From: Flavonifractor sp. An100
GTDB lineage: Bacteria > Bacillota > Clostridia > Oscillospirales > Oscillospiraceae
Assembly: GCF_002161175.1 (NCBI RefSeq)
Contig: NZ_NFMA01000020.1
Coordinates: 1 to 57,383, forward strand
Reading direction: 5' to 3'
DNA: 57,383 bases
Shown here: piece by piece, positions 6,835 to 14,291 of the stretch
How positions within the stretch are numbered: position 1 is the stretch's first letter
Layout: every line of letters starts with the position of its first letter
Translations under genes and position numbers: made by a program
Notes under the pieces: generated by a model
Databases searched by the model: none
The model's input: the letters and a program-made list of their open reading frames with translations, nothing else
What the model was told of the DNA's origin: nothing

Positions 6835-8182
6835 TGGGAGTGCCCTGGTTGCGCTCCTTGAGCCCCGCCTGGATGTGGGCGACGGCGTCGGCGGGGGCGA
6901 GCTTCACCTGCTCCCCGGTGGACAAATCCTTCACGGCACACACGCCGGAGGAGATCTCATCCTCTCCCAGGAAGACGGCGTAGGGGATGGACAGCTTGTC
7001 GGCGTAGGAGATCTTCTGCTTGAACTTCTTCTGCTCGGCGTGGATCTGGGTGCGGATGCCCGCCTGGCGCAGGGTGGTGGCCAGGGCGATGGCGGGGGAG
7101 AGGTCCTCGGTCATGGGGAGGATGAGCACGTCGGCGGGGGCGGTGTTCAGGCTGTCGTTCAGGTAGCCCTGGTCCTCCAGAACGAAGAACAGACGGGTCA
7201 AACCGATGGAAATACCAACTCCGGGCAGTTGTTTATCGGTGTAATATTCCGCTAAGTTATCATACCGGCCGCCGGAACAGATGGAGCCGATCTCCGGGTG
7301 GTCCAGCATGGTGGTCTCATAGACGGTGCCGGTGTAGTAGTCCAGGCCCCGGGCGATGGTCAGGTCCACGGCAAAGTGGTCCTGGGGCACCCCGAAGGCG
7401 GAGAGGTATTTGACCACCGTGTTCAGTTCATCCAGGCCCTGGTCAAAGAGCTCGTGGCGGCCCCGGTAGCCCTCCAGGTCGGCAAGGACCTCCTCGTTGG
7501 AGCCGGTGATGGCGATGAACTTCAAAATCTCCCCGGCCTGGTCCTCGGTCAGGCCGATTTCCTCCCCGGTGAGGAGGGCGGCCACCTTCTCGGCGCCGAT
7601 CTTGTCCAGCTTGTCCACGGTGCGCATGATGTCCCCGGACTGCTCGGTGAGGCCCAGCATGGCGTAGAAGCCGTTTAAAATCTTCCGGTTGTTCACCCGG
7701 ATCTGGAAGCGCTTCAGGCCCAGGGCGGTGAAGGCCCGGTAGATGATGGAGGGGATTTCCGCCTCGTTGGAGATGTCCAGCTTGCCGTCGCCGATGACGT
7801 CAATGTCCGCCTGGTAGAACTCCCGGAACCGGCCCCGCTGGGCCCGCTCGCCCCGGTAGACCTTGCCGATCTGGAAGCGGCGGAAGGGGAAGGTGAGCTG
7901 GCCGTAGTTCTGGGCCACGTACTTGGCCAGGGGGACGGTGAGATCGAAGCGGAGGGACAGGTCGGTGTCTCCCTTTAGAAAGCGGTAGATCTGCTTTTCC
8001 GTCTCCCCGCCGCCCTTGGCCAGGAGCACCTCGCTGGCCTCGATGAGGGGGGTGTCCAGGGGGGTAAAGCCGTAGAGGGAGTAGGTCTGGCGGAGGGTCT
8101 CCACCATGCGGTCAAACTGGACCTGCCGGGCGGGAAGGAGCTCCATGAAGCCGGACAGGGTGCGGGGCTGTACTTTACTCAT
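6815..8182 (-). CDS. hisS: Histidyl-tRNA synthetase
   Basis: A 455-residue class II synthetase charging tRNA-His. The N-terminal catalytic domain has motif 2 (RRFQIGKVYRGERAQRGRFR) and the HisRS-specific signatures ARGLDYYTGTVYE and CSGGRYDNL. The C-terminal anticodon-binding domain follows (DVLILPMTEDLSPAIALA onward). The start at 8182 has AAAGGA upstream. It is preceded by a T-box leader and followed by aspS, the usual hisS-aspS pair of Firmicutes. The last three residues are encoded inside an inverted repeat (see 6740-6834), so the C-terminus may be slightly altered. Confidence 0.97.
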   Translation of the reverse strand: MSKVQPRTLSGFMELLPARQVQFDRMVETLRQTYSLYGFTPLDTPLIEASEVLLAKGGGETEKQIYRFLKGDTDLSLRFDLTVPLAKYVAQNYGQLTFPFRRFQIGKVYRGERAQRGRFREFYQADIDVIGDGKLDISNEAEIPSIIYRAFTALGLKRFQIRVNNRKILNGFYAMLGLTEQSGDIMRTVDKLDKIGAEKVAALLTGEEIGLTEDQAGEILKFIAITGSNEEVLADLEGYRGRHELFDQGLDELNTVVKYLSAFGVPQDHFAVDLTIARGLDYYTGTVYETTMLDHPEIGSICSGGRYDNLAEYYTDKQLPGVGISIGLTRLFFVLEDQGYLNDSLNTAPADVLILPMTEDLSPAIALATTLRQAGIRTQIHAEQKKFKQKISYADKLSIPYAVFLGEDEISSGVCAVKDLSTGEQVKLAPADAVAHIQAGLKERNQGTPILDKLS

Positions 8183-8245
8183 GGTATCAAAATCCTTTCT
8201 GTGGGTGGATGGGGGTTATCAACAGGGTTTCCACATTTGTGGGGA

Positions 8246-8490
8246 AATAAAAAAATACGCTCCCATCCCAGGACTTGGGACGAGAGCGTTACAAAACACT
8301 TCGTGGTGCCACCCAAATTCAGACGCCCATGGGCGTCCCTTTCTTCCTTCTGGTGCGGGAAGGGGACCGCGCCCGTCTCCGGGCCCGCTGGTAGCGCTGT
8401 CTTCTCCGGGGCTCACACCTGAGGTCCTCTCAACCGCGGGACCTCTCTCTGTCGGGGGGCTGGCCGGGTACTCATGCGCCGTCGTGGCGG
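8246..8490 (-). promoter_or_regulatory. T-box riboswitch controlling hisS-aspS, apparent tRNA-Asp specificity
   Basis: Read on the minus strand, the leader has the Stem I AGTA element (8472-8469), AGAGAG, then GAGAAGACAGC, where GAC (8401-8399) sits in the specifier position. The T-box proper GGGTGGCACCACG (8314-8302) follows, then a competing terminator ACGCTC...GAGCGT with seven Ts (8290-8246). The antiterminator bulge reads TGGC, which pairs with GCCA: discriminator G73 as in tRNA-Asp, not the C73 of bacterial tRNA-His. Together these predict that uncharged tRNA-Asp switches on both synthetase genes. It fills the 338 bases between hisS and the upstream gene. Confidence 0.93.
8252..8290 (-). 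terminator. Regulated terminator of the hisS T-box
   Basis: The stem ACGCTCTCGTCCCA (approximately, 8290-8277) pairs with TGGGATGGGAGCGT (8271-8257) and is followed by a run of Ts on the minus strand. The 5' arm lies beside the T-box sequence, so binding of uncharged tRNA would favour the alternative antiterminator. Confidence 0.88.
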
Positions 8491-8520
8491 TATACAGGGG
8501 CGGAAGGCCCCCGGCTGAGG

Positions 8521-8937
8521 TTACAGGGAGAAGGGAACCCGGTTGGGGTTGACCACTTCACGCCAATCCAGATCACCCCGGGCCAGGCCGTGGATGAGCA
8601 GCTCGGCGGTGGCCACGTTGGTGGCCATGGGGACGGAGTGCTGGTCGCACAGGCGGCAGATATACATGACGTCCTTGTCCATCTCGTTGTCCAGGGGGGA
8701 GTTGAAGAAGAGGACCATGTCGATCTCGTTGTAGATGATGCGCTGGCCAATCTGCTCAATGCCTCCGTGCTCATGGGAGAGGAAGAGGTTGACGGGCAGA
8801 CCAGTAGCCTCCGCCACCATACGGCCGGTGGCGTTGGTGGCGCAGACGTTGTGCTTGGACAGAACGCCGCAGTAGGCGGTGCAGAACTGGACCATCAGAT
8901 CCTGCTTTTTGGTGTGGCTCATAATGGCAATGTTCAT
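8521..8937 (-). CDS. Methylglyoxal-synthase-like protein with degenerate active site
   Basis: A 138-residue MGS-fold protein: MNIAIMSHTKKQDLM at the N-terminus, ATNATGRMVAEATGL (phosphate loop region) and PMATNVATAELL near the end follow E. coli MgsA closely. The enzyme turns dihydroxyacetone phosphate into methylglyoxal. Aligned to E. coli by eye, Asp71 (catalytic base) is Ile60, Asp20 is Thr9, Asp91 is Ser80 and His98 is Met86; only the Asp101 equivalent (Asp89) remains. I therefore doubt synthase activity and infer a binding or regulatory role. The start at 8937 has AAGGAGG 8 bases upstream; a longer frame has none. It lies 49 bases after the minD-like gene and is probably in its operon. 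Confidence 0.8.
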   Translation of the reverse strand: MNIAIMSHTKKQDLMVQFCTAYCGVLSKHNVCATNATGRMVAEATGLPVNLFLSHEHGGIEQIGQRIIYNEIDMVLFFNSPLDNEMDKDVMYICRLCDQHSVPMATNVATAELLIHGLARGDLDWREVVNPNRVPFSL

Positions 8938-8986
8938 GGTGGCGGTAACCTCCTTATAGTGGTGGTGGAAGGTGGGTCCCCGGCGG

Positions 8987-9721
8987 TCAGCGGATATGCA
9001 TGATGGGGACCTGGCGGCCGATGATGCGCTGGGCAATGTTCCAGCAGGCCAATGAGGCGCCCCGCCGTCCCTGGCTGGCCAGGGGCAGGCCCTGGTTGGC
9101 GCAGAGAATGACCTGAGGGTCCTCAGGCACCACGCCGATGAGAGGCAGACCGGCAGCGTTCATGGCGTCGTCGATGGTGGTGCGCAGTTTACGCAGGAGC
9201 TTGGGCTGAATGCGGTTCATCACCAGATGGATCTGCCGCAGGTCGGACAGCTCAGCTACCGTGCGCTGTGCATCCCGCAGGGAGGAGGCGTCGTTGGTGG
9301 CCACCACCAGCGCCCGGTCAGCCCCGCAGGTGGCCAGACGGAAGCCGGGCCCCAGCCCGGCGGGGGAGTCGATGAGAATGTAGTCGTAGAGGGTACGGGC
9401 GGTGGCTAACAGGGCCCGCACCTTGTCCGCCGTGAGGGCGGCGGGCAGATACATGGGGGCGGTGAGCAGGGAGAGGGTTTTCAGCTCCGGATGGGTGACC
9501 GCCGCCCGGGTCAGAGGACAGTGGCCCAGAGCCACGTCGGAGAAGTCCATCAGGGCCCGGTCGCTCAGTCCCAGGGAGATATCCAGGTTGCGCAGGCCGA
9601 TGTCCATGTCGATGCACAGGACATTCTGGTCCAGCAGGGCCAGACAGGCGCCTACGCCTCCCGTGATGGAGGTCTTGCCGGTGCCCCCCTTGCCGGAGGT
9701 CACGGCGATGACAGTTCCCAT
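8987..9721 (-). CDS. minD: MinD-like ParA-family ATPase, short C-terminus
   Basis: A 244-residue deviant-Walker ATPase. SGKGGTGKTS (K11, K16), DMDIGLRNLDI and ILIDSPAGLG are signatures of MinD, the membrane-cycling ATPase that positions the division site. MinD proteins normally end in a 10-20-residue amphipathic membrane-targeting helix after the ...RILGEEVP... segment. Here the chain stops right after IIGRQVPIMHIR, so that helix appears to be missing. No minC or minE lies in the window. GGGAGG precedes the ATG at 9721. It is transcribed with the MGS-like gene from its own promoter (9748-9775). Confidence 0.82.
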   Translation of the reverse strand: MGTVIAVTSGKGGTGKTSITGGVGACLALLDQNVLCIDMDIGLRNLDISLGLSDRALMDFSDVALGHCPLTRAAVTHPELKTLSLLTAPMYLPAALTADKVRALLATARTLYDYILIDSPAGLGPGFRLATCGADRALVVATNDASSLRDAQRTVAELSDLRQIHLVMNRIQPKLLRKLRTTIDDAMNAAGLPLIGVVPEDPQVILCANQGLPLASQGRRGASLACWNIAQRIIGRQVPIMHIR

Positions 9722-9747
9722 GTGAAAGCCTCCCGTCCCACAAATTT

Positions 9748-9775
9748 AGTGTACCACAAATTTGGTCAGCGTCAA
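9748..9775 (-). promoter_or_regulatory. Promoter of the minD-like operon with direct repeats
   Basis: Minus strand: -35 TTGACG (9775-9770), 16-base spacer, -10 TACACT (9753-9748), 27 bases before the start codon. The decamer AAATTTGTGG occurs twice in direct orientation, once in the spacer and once just after the -10, a possible operator. Confidence 0.7.
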
Positions 9776-9858
9776 TGGCCGCAGGAAAAAATTCCAAAAA
9801 TCTTTATAAAAATAGGAGTAATTTCCCTGATTTTCCAACAGTTTGCTGCTTTGAAGCC

Positions 9859-10587
9859 TTAAAGCGGGTCTTTTTGCATCTTGGCCCAACGGCGGGGATA
9901 GCCCTTCAGGGTGGGGGCCACCTTCTCCATGACCACCAGGCGGTGAGCCACGTCGGTGGAGGGAATGGTGTAGTCGGTCTGCTGCCGCACCCGGCCCCCC
10001 AGCAGCTTGATGGCGTGGGCGGCTCCCTCCACCTCTCCAGCGCTGTCCACCGACTTCATGGACAGGAACAGCCCTCCCACCTTGGCGTAGGGGAGGCACA
10101 GCTCGCTGAGCAGCCGCAGGTCGGCCACCGCCCGGGCGGTGACCAGATCAAAGTGGTCCCGCCAGCCCTTTTCCAGGGCCTGCTCCTCGGCCCGGGCATG
10201 GACGGCCTCCACTCCGGTGAGGCCAAGGGTGGAAATCACCTCGTTGAGCCAGTCCACCCGTTTGTTCAGGCTGTCCAGCAGGGTGACCTGGAGCTGGGGA
10301 ACCAGAATCTTCAACGGAAGGCCGGGAAAGCCCGCCCCGGTGCCCACGTCGATGAGGGTCTTGCCCGCCAGCTCCTGGGGGGAGAGGCCGGGGCAGGTGA
10401 GCAGGGCGGCGCAGTCCAGCATATGCAGCTGGGCCACCCCCAGGGGGTCCCGAATGGCGGTGAGGTTCATCACCTGGTTTTTTTCCAGCAGCAGCCGGCC
10501 GTATTCCGCCAGCTGCTTAGCCGCCTGGGCCGGGACCTGTTGGGTGAGGCCCAGAGCGTCCAGGCCGGAGGCGATGGTTTCTAGCAT
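9859..10587 (-). CDS. rsmG: 16S rRNA (guanine527-N7)-methyltransferase
   Basis: A 242-residue SAM-dependent methyltransferase (RsmG/GidB) that methylates G527 in the 16S rRNA decoding region. The SAM loop is DVGTGAGFPGLPLKIL (about residues 80-95), followed by LLDSLNKRVDWL and the family motif TARAVADL. Length is typical. AGGAGG lies just upstream of the ATG at 10587, overlapping the last codons of the preceding small membrane protein gene. In Firmicutes rsmG commonly lies beside noc and parAB near the origin; here the segregation block is 6 kb away on the same strand. Confidence 0.95.
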   Translation of the reverse strand: MLETIASGLDALGLTQQVPAQAAKQLAEYGRLLLEKNQVMNLTAIRDPLGVAQLHMLDCAALLTCPGLSPQELAGKTLIDVGTGAGFPGLPLKILVPQLQVTLLDSLNKRVDWLNEVISTLGLTGVEAVHARAEEQALEKGWRDHFDLVTARAVADLRLLSELCLPYAKVGGLFLSMKSVDSAGEVEGAAHAIKLLGGRVRQQTDYTIPSTDVAHRLVVMEKVAPTLKGYPRRWAKMQKDPL

Positions 10588-10593
10588 AGACGG

Positions 10594-10953
10594 TTACCTC
10601 CTGAAATTGGACAGCAGCCCCACAATGCCGATGGGGAGCGTAAAGGCGGCCAGGGCAAAACAGACCAGGGCCAGCACCACGGCCACAGAGGTCCTCGGGG
10701 CGCCCTTGGTGAGCCAGCTCACCAGTACCAGGGCCCCTAAGCCGATAAAGCCGGGGACGGCCAGCATTGGGGCCAAATTGCCCAGCATGGTGCCGGTGTA
10801 ATAGAAATAGGTGGTGAGGGCCAAGAAGATCAGCACATACACAAGGCCGATCCAGGCCAGGGTGCGTTTGATGGGGGAGGCGGGAGTGTAGCCCGGCTCC
10901 TGTTCCCGGTCCTTATCCTGGGGATCGGGTTTGGGGGGATTGGAATGGGGCAT
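10594..10953 (-). CDS. Small membrane protein, function unknown
   Basis: A 119-residue protein with a polar, proline-rich N-terminus (about 28 residues) and three hydrophobic segments (about 31-52, 58-80, 86-112) likely to span the membrane. I do not recognise a family. It ends 6 bases before rsmG and starts 26 bases after the acyltransferase stop, so the three genes are likely one transcript. An AAGGAGGAG site lies just before the ATG. Confidence 0.7.
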   Translation of the reverse strand: MPHSNPPKPDPQDKDREQEPGYTPASPIKRTLAWIGLVYVLIFLALTTYFYYTGTMLGNLAPMLAVPGFIGLGALVLVSWLTKGAPRTSVAVVLALVCFALAAFTLPIGIVGLLSNFRR

Positions 10954-10979
10954 AGCGTCTCCTCCTTGTCGTTATGGAG

Positions 10980-12029
10980 TTAGGGGTTCAAGCGCCGGCG
11001 AAGGGCGGCGCCCAGGCTCTGCCACAGGATGCAGATGAGGGGGGTGACGGTATAGACAAAGAGCAGCCGCAGGATAAACAGCATGCTCACCCGTCCGCCC
11101 CCGTGGAGGGCGGCCTGGTAATCGAAGTAGGAGATGGCCAGGCAGTGGTAGAGGTAGATGAGGTAGCTGGCCTTGTCCACCCGCTGCAGCCACCGGGGCA
11201 TGGTTTTGGGCAGGTAGGTAGCCACCAGGAAGCAGGCCAGAATGGCGCTGAGGAGGTAGAGCATGTGGACTTGTTCCAGGAAGGGGACGGACCGGCGGCC
11301 GGTGTAGTTGAGCCAGCATAGCAGCAGGTTGGCCCCGGAAAAGAGGACGAAGCAGGTCCAGATGAGGGAGCGGTTGCCGCGCAGGGTGGCCAAAAACTCC
11401 TCATAGCGGGGCCCCACATAGCACCCGGCCAGATAGTAAAAGAGGTAAGTGGTAAACACCCGGTCCCCGTAGCGGAAGCCCAGGCCGGGCCAGATGACCT
11501 CCAGCAGGTCGGCCAGGTGCATGGCGCTCAGCCAGGTAATCCCCAGGGCAAAGGGGAGGAGGATGGCGCGGGAGAAGCGGCGGACCAGCCAGCGGAAGAG
11601 GGGGGTGAGCAGAACAAACTGGGCCAGGGCCACCACAAAGTAGAAGTGGCTGGACAGGTCCCCCCGGATGAGGTAGCCCCCAAAGTCCTTCCAGGACAGG
11701 GGGAAGTATTTCAGGTACTGGCTGAACCACAGGTAATACAGGCCCACCGCCACAATGTAGGGCAAAAAGATGGACTTCACCCGCCCCCAGTAATAGGACC
11801 CCAGGCTGCTCTGCCGGGAGCGGGGGAGGGTGAGCTTGATGCCGCTGAGGAAGAAGAAGCCGTACACCGACACATAGCTCAGCCGCTGGAGCAGATAGAC
11901 GGAGGCGTACTGCCAGCTGCCGTGGTCCAGGTGGGTGATGGGGTGGGCGGAGCAGTGGCTCCAGAGCACCATGGCGCAGAAGGCCAGATTGAGCCAGGGC
12001 AGCTCAGTTTTTCGCGTTCCGGGGGCCAT
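10980..12029 (-). CDS. Acyltransferase 3 family membrane protein
   Basis: A 349-residue polytopic protein with about ten membrane spans. LNLAFCAMVLWSHCSAHP near the start and VYGFFFLSGIKL resemble the acyltransferase-3 fold (OatA/WecH/EpsO-like), which transfers acyl groups to sugars or lipids at the cell surface. The conserved early histidine would be H25. The acceptor is unknown. The start at 12029 follows GAGGAGGGG. It is separated from serS by a 190-base hairpin-rich spacer. Confidence 0.75.
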   Translation of the reverse strand: MAPGTRKTELPWLNLAFCAMVLWSHCSAHPITHLDHGSWQYASVYLLQRLSYVSVYGFFFLSGIKLTLPRSRQSSLGSYYWGRVKSIFLPYIVAVGLYYLWFSQYLKYFPLSWKDFGGYLIRGDLSSHFYFVVALAQFVLLTPLFRWLVRRFSRAILLPFALGITWLSAMHLADLLEVIWPGLGFRYGDRVFTTYLFYYLAGCYVGPRYEEFLATLRGNRSLIWTCFVLFSGANLLLCWLNYTGRRSVPFLEQVHMLYLLSAILACFLVATYLPKTMPRWLQRVDKASYLIYLYHCLAISYFDYQAALHGGGRVSMLFILRLLFVYTVTPLICILWQSLGAALRRRLNP

Positions 12030-12055
12030 GGGGTTGCCCCTCCTCTCTCTTGCCT

Positions 12056-12168
12056 CCGGAAAGCCTTGGGGCCCAAGGCTTTCCGGGTTTGACCCGTCTG
12101 GAGCGTTTTTTGGAGGGCAAAATGACCCAAGATGGGAGAGACCCTGCCGCCATTGGCTCCAGACGGGT
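12056..12168. repeat. Compound inverted repeat between serS and the acyltransferase gene
   Basis: Two nested-size hairpins lie side by side: a 14-bp perfect stem 12056-12069/12073-12086 (CCGGAAAGCCTTGG, 3-base loop) and a 13-bp inverted repeat 12092-12104/12156-12168 (ACCCGTCTGGAGC) enclosing 51 bases. No gene is evident. It resembles a genome-interspersed palindromic element; it could also stop serS transcription, but no T tract follows on the minus strand. Confidence 0.65.
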
Positions 12169-12222
12169 AAAACAAATGGTATTCTATCGGTTAAATATTA
12201 CAAAACGAAATATCCGGTGTCC

Positions 12223-13524
12223 TTACTTCTTGGGGACCAGCACCTGGGTGCCGCCCATATAGGGTTGGAGGACGGCGGGGATTTTCACGGTGCCGTCGGC
12301 CTGGAGGTTGTTCTCCAGGAAGGCGATGAGCATGCGGGGAGGAGCCACCACGGTGTTGTTCAGGGTGTGGGGGAGGTAGGTGCCCTTCTCGCCCTTCACC
12401 CGCATCTTCAGGCGGCGGGCCTGAGCGTCGCCCAGGTTGGAGCAGGAGCAGACCTCAAAGTACTTCTGCTGGCGGGGGGACCAGGCCTCAATGTCGCAGG
12501 ACTTCACCTTCAGGTCGGCCAGGTCACCGGAGCAGCACTCCAGCTGGCGGACGGGGATGTCCAGGGAGCGGAAGAGCTCCACGGAGAACCGCCACATCTT
12601 CTCATACCAGGTCATGGAGTCCTCGGGCTTGCACACCACCACCATCTCCTGCTTCTCGAACTGGTGGATGCGGTAGACGCCCCGCTCCTCGATGCCGTGG
12701 GCGCCCTTCTCCTTGCGGAAGCAGGGGGAGTAGGAGGTGAGGGTCTGGGGCAGGTTCTCCTCGGGGATGATCTGGTCAATGAACTTGCCGATCATGGAGT
12801 GCTCGCTGGTGCCGATGAGGTAGAGGTCCTCGCCCTCGATCTTGTACATCATGGCGTCCATCTCGGTCTGGGACATGACGCCCTCCACCACGTTGCCGTG
12901 GATCATGAAGGGGGGGATGCAGAAGGTGAAGCCCTTGTTGATCATGAAGTCCCGGGCGTAGGCCAGCACCGCCTCGTGGAGACGGGCGATATCGCCCATG
13001 AGGTAGTAGAAGCCGTTGCCGGACACCCGGCCGGCGGAGTCCATGTCGATGCCGTTGAAGGACTCCATGATCTGGGTGTGGTAGGGGATCTCAAAGTCGG
13101 GGACCTTGGGCTCCCCGAAGCGCTCCACCTCCACATTACAGGAGTCGTCGGGACCGATGGGGACGGAGGGGTCGATGATGTTGGGGATAGTGAGCATGAT
13201 CTTGCGGATCTGCTGGGCCAGCTCGGTCTCCTTGGCCTCCAGGGCGGCCAGCTCATCGGCGTTGGCCTTTACCTGGGCCTTTACCGCCTCGGCCTCCTCC
13301 AGCTTGGAGGGGTCCTTTTTGGCCTGGCCCATGAGCATGCCCACCTGCTTGGACAGGGAGTTGCGGGCAGAGCGCAGCTCGTTGGCCCGGGTCTGGGCGG
13401 CCCGGTTCTCCTCGTCCAGCGCCAGCACCTGGTCTACCAGGGGCAGCTTTTCCTCCTGGAACTTCTTCTTGATGTTCTCCTTCACCACATCGGGGTTCTC
13501 ACGGATGAATCGAATGTCTAACAT
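12223..13524 (-). CDS. serS: Seryl-tRNA synthetase
   Basis: A 433-residue class II synthetase charging tRNA-Ser and tRNA-Sec. The N-terminal antiparallel coiled-coil arm (about residues 25-105) binds the tRNA long variable arm. The catalytic core shows LIGTSEHSMIG, the motif 2 region FRKEKGAHGIEERGVYRIHQ, and motif 3 with NNTVVAPPRMLIAFLENN. Length is typical. AAGGAG precedes the ATG at 13524. No T-box is visible in the 125 bases upstream, which instead contain a parS site. Confidence 0.97.
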   Translation of the reverse strand: MLDIRFIRENPDVVKENIKKKFQEEKLPLVDQVLALDEENRAAQTRANELRSARNSLSKQVGMLMGQAKKDPSKLEEAEAVKAQVKANADELAALEAKETELAQQIRKIMLTIPNIIDPSVPIGPDDSCNVEVERFGEPKVPDFEIPYHTQIMESFNGIDMDSAGRVSGNGFYYLMGDIARLHEAVLAYARDFMINKGFTFCIPPFMIHGNVVEGVMSQTEMDAMMYKIEGEDLYLIGTSEHSMIGKFIDQIIPEENLPQTLTSYSPCFRKEKGAHGIEERGVYRIHQFEKQEMVVVCKPEDSMTWYEKMWRFSVELFRSLDIPVRQLECCSGDLADLKVKSCDIEAWSPRQQKYFEVCSCSNLGDAQARRLKMRVKGEKGTYLPHTLNNTVVAPPRMLIAFLENNLQADGTVKIPAVLQPYMGGTQVLVPKK

Positions 13525-13574
13525 GTCCTATTTCTCCTTAAATATTAATCGTATTCACAAAGGCCAGGCCGGGA

Positions 13575-13590
13575 TGTTTCACGTGAAACA
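13575..13590. promoter_or_regulatory. parS centromere site 1
   Basis: The perfect 16-bp palindrome TGTTTCACGTGAAACA, identical to the Bacillus Spo0J/ParB binding consensus. It lies between serS and the gene co-translated with parB. Confidence 0.96.
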
Positions 13591-13649
13591 TGGGGCCCGC
13601 CGGGGGATCGAAGGTTGTCCGGCCCGGGGCCGGGGTAGGGGAGAGGGGG

Positions 13650-14291
13650 TTAATCCACCGCCTCTTTGATCTCCTGGAAGCGGTCGTAGGGGGAGAAGCG
13701 GTCGTTGTCGGTGGTGCTCTCCTTGGGGAGGTAGTCCACCAGGCCCGCCTCCTCCAGGCTGTCGATGAGCTGGCGGCACAGGGTCCAGCGGCTGCGGACG
13801 TAGGCCTCGTCGATCTGCCAGAACCAGTCCATGGCCCGCTGTGTGGAGTCCAGGGTCTGCTCCAGGTCGGCGATCACGCCGGGCAGCACGTCCATCTGAT
13901 CCTGATAGTCGGCCAGCTGTTCCTCCAGGTCGGCCACCTGCTGCTTCAGGGACTCGTTCTGGTCGTAGAGATTTTGCAGGGACTGCACCGCGTTGACGGA
14001 CTCCTGCTGTAGGCTGTCGATCTCCTCCTGGTTTTGCTGCTGGAGCAGGTCGTTTTGCCGCCGCTCCATGAGAAAGGTGAACAGCAGGAGGGCGAAGGCG
14101 GCGGCAAAGAGGATGGTGATGTATTGGAATACCGACTTTTGCCGCCGCTTCTGCTGTCCCGGGGTGAGGGTGGGACGCTTGGCCTCCTTGGGCTGGGAAG
14201 TGGCAGGGGCTTGTCCCTCCGCCGGGGCCGCTGACTCAGGGGCTGGTGCTTCCGGCTCCTGGGACAGGGGCCGCTTGTGTTCTTCAGCCAT
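13650..14291 (-). CDS. Membrane-anchored coiled-coil protein translationally coupled to parB
   Basis: A 213-residue protein I cannot assign. Residues 1-50 are proline/alanine/glutamate-rich and probably disordered, ending in basic QQKRRQK. Residues about 55-75 are one membrane span (ITILFAAAFALLLFTFLM). Residues about 76-150 are Gln/Leu/Glu-rich with heptad character, a likely coiled coil. A mixed C-terminal segment includes AMDWFWQIDEAYVRSRW. The start overlaps the parB stop by 8 bases, implying translational coupling. The gene is bounded downstream by parS site 1. A role as membrane partner of the segregation machinery is an inference from position only. Confidence 0.85.
   Translation of the reverse strand: MAEEHKRPLSQEPEAPAPESAAPAEGQAPATSQPKEAKRPTLTPGQQKRRQKSVFQYITILFAAAFALLLFTFLMERRQNDLLQQQNQEEIDSLQQESVNAVQSLQNLYDQNESLKQQVADLEEQLADYQDQMDVLPGVIADLEQTLDSTQRAMDWFWQIDEAYVRSRWTLCRQLIDSLEEAGLVDYLPKESTTDNDRFSPYDRFQEIKEAVD

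Noticed and set aside
12050..12180. Short open frames in both directions across the serS-acyltransferase spacer
   Set aside because: They run through the inverted repeats and have no ribosome site, so they are better explained as translated parts of a palindromic element.
11935..13521. A 528-codon open frame on the plus strand opposite serS
   Set aside because: It is antisense to a clear seryl-tRNA synthetase, has a His/Gly/Val-rich composition typical of shadows of GC-rich genes, and no ribosome site.
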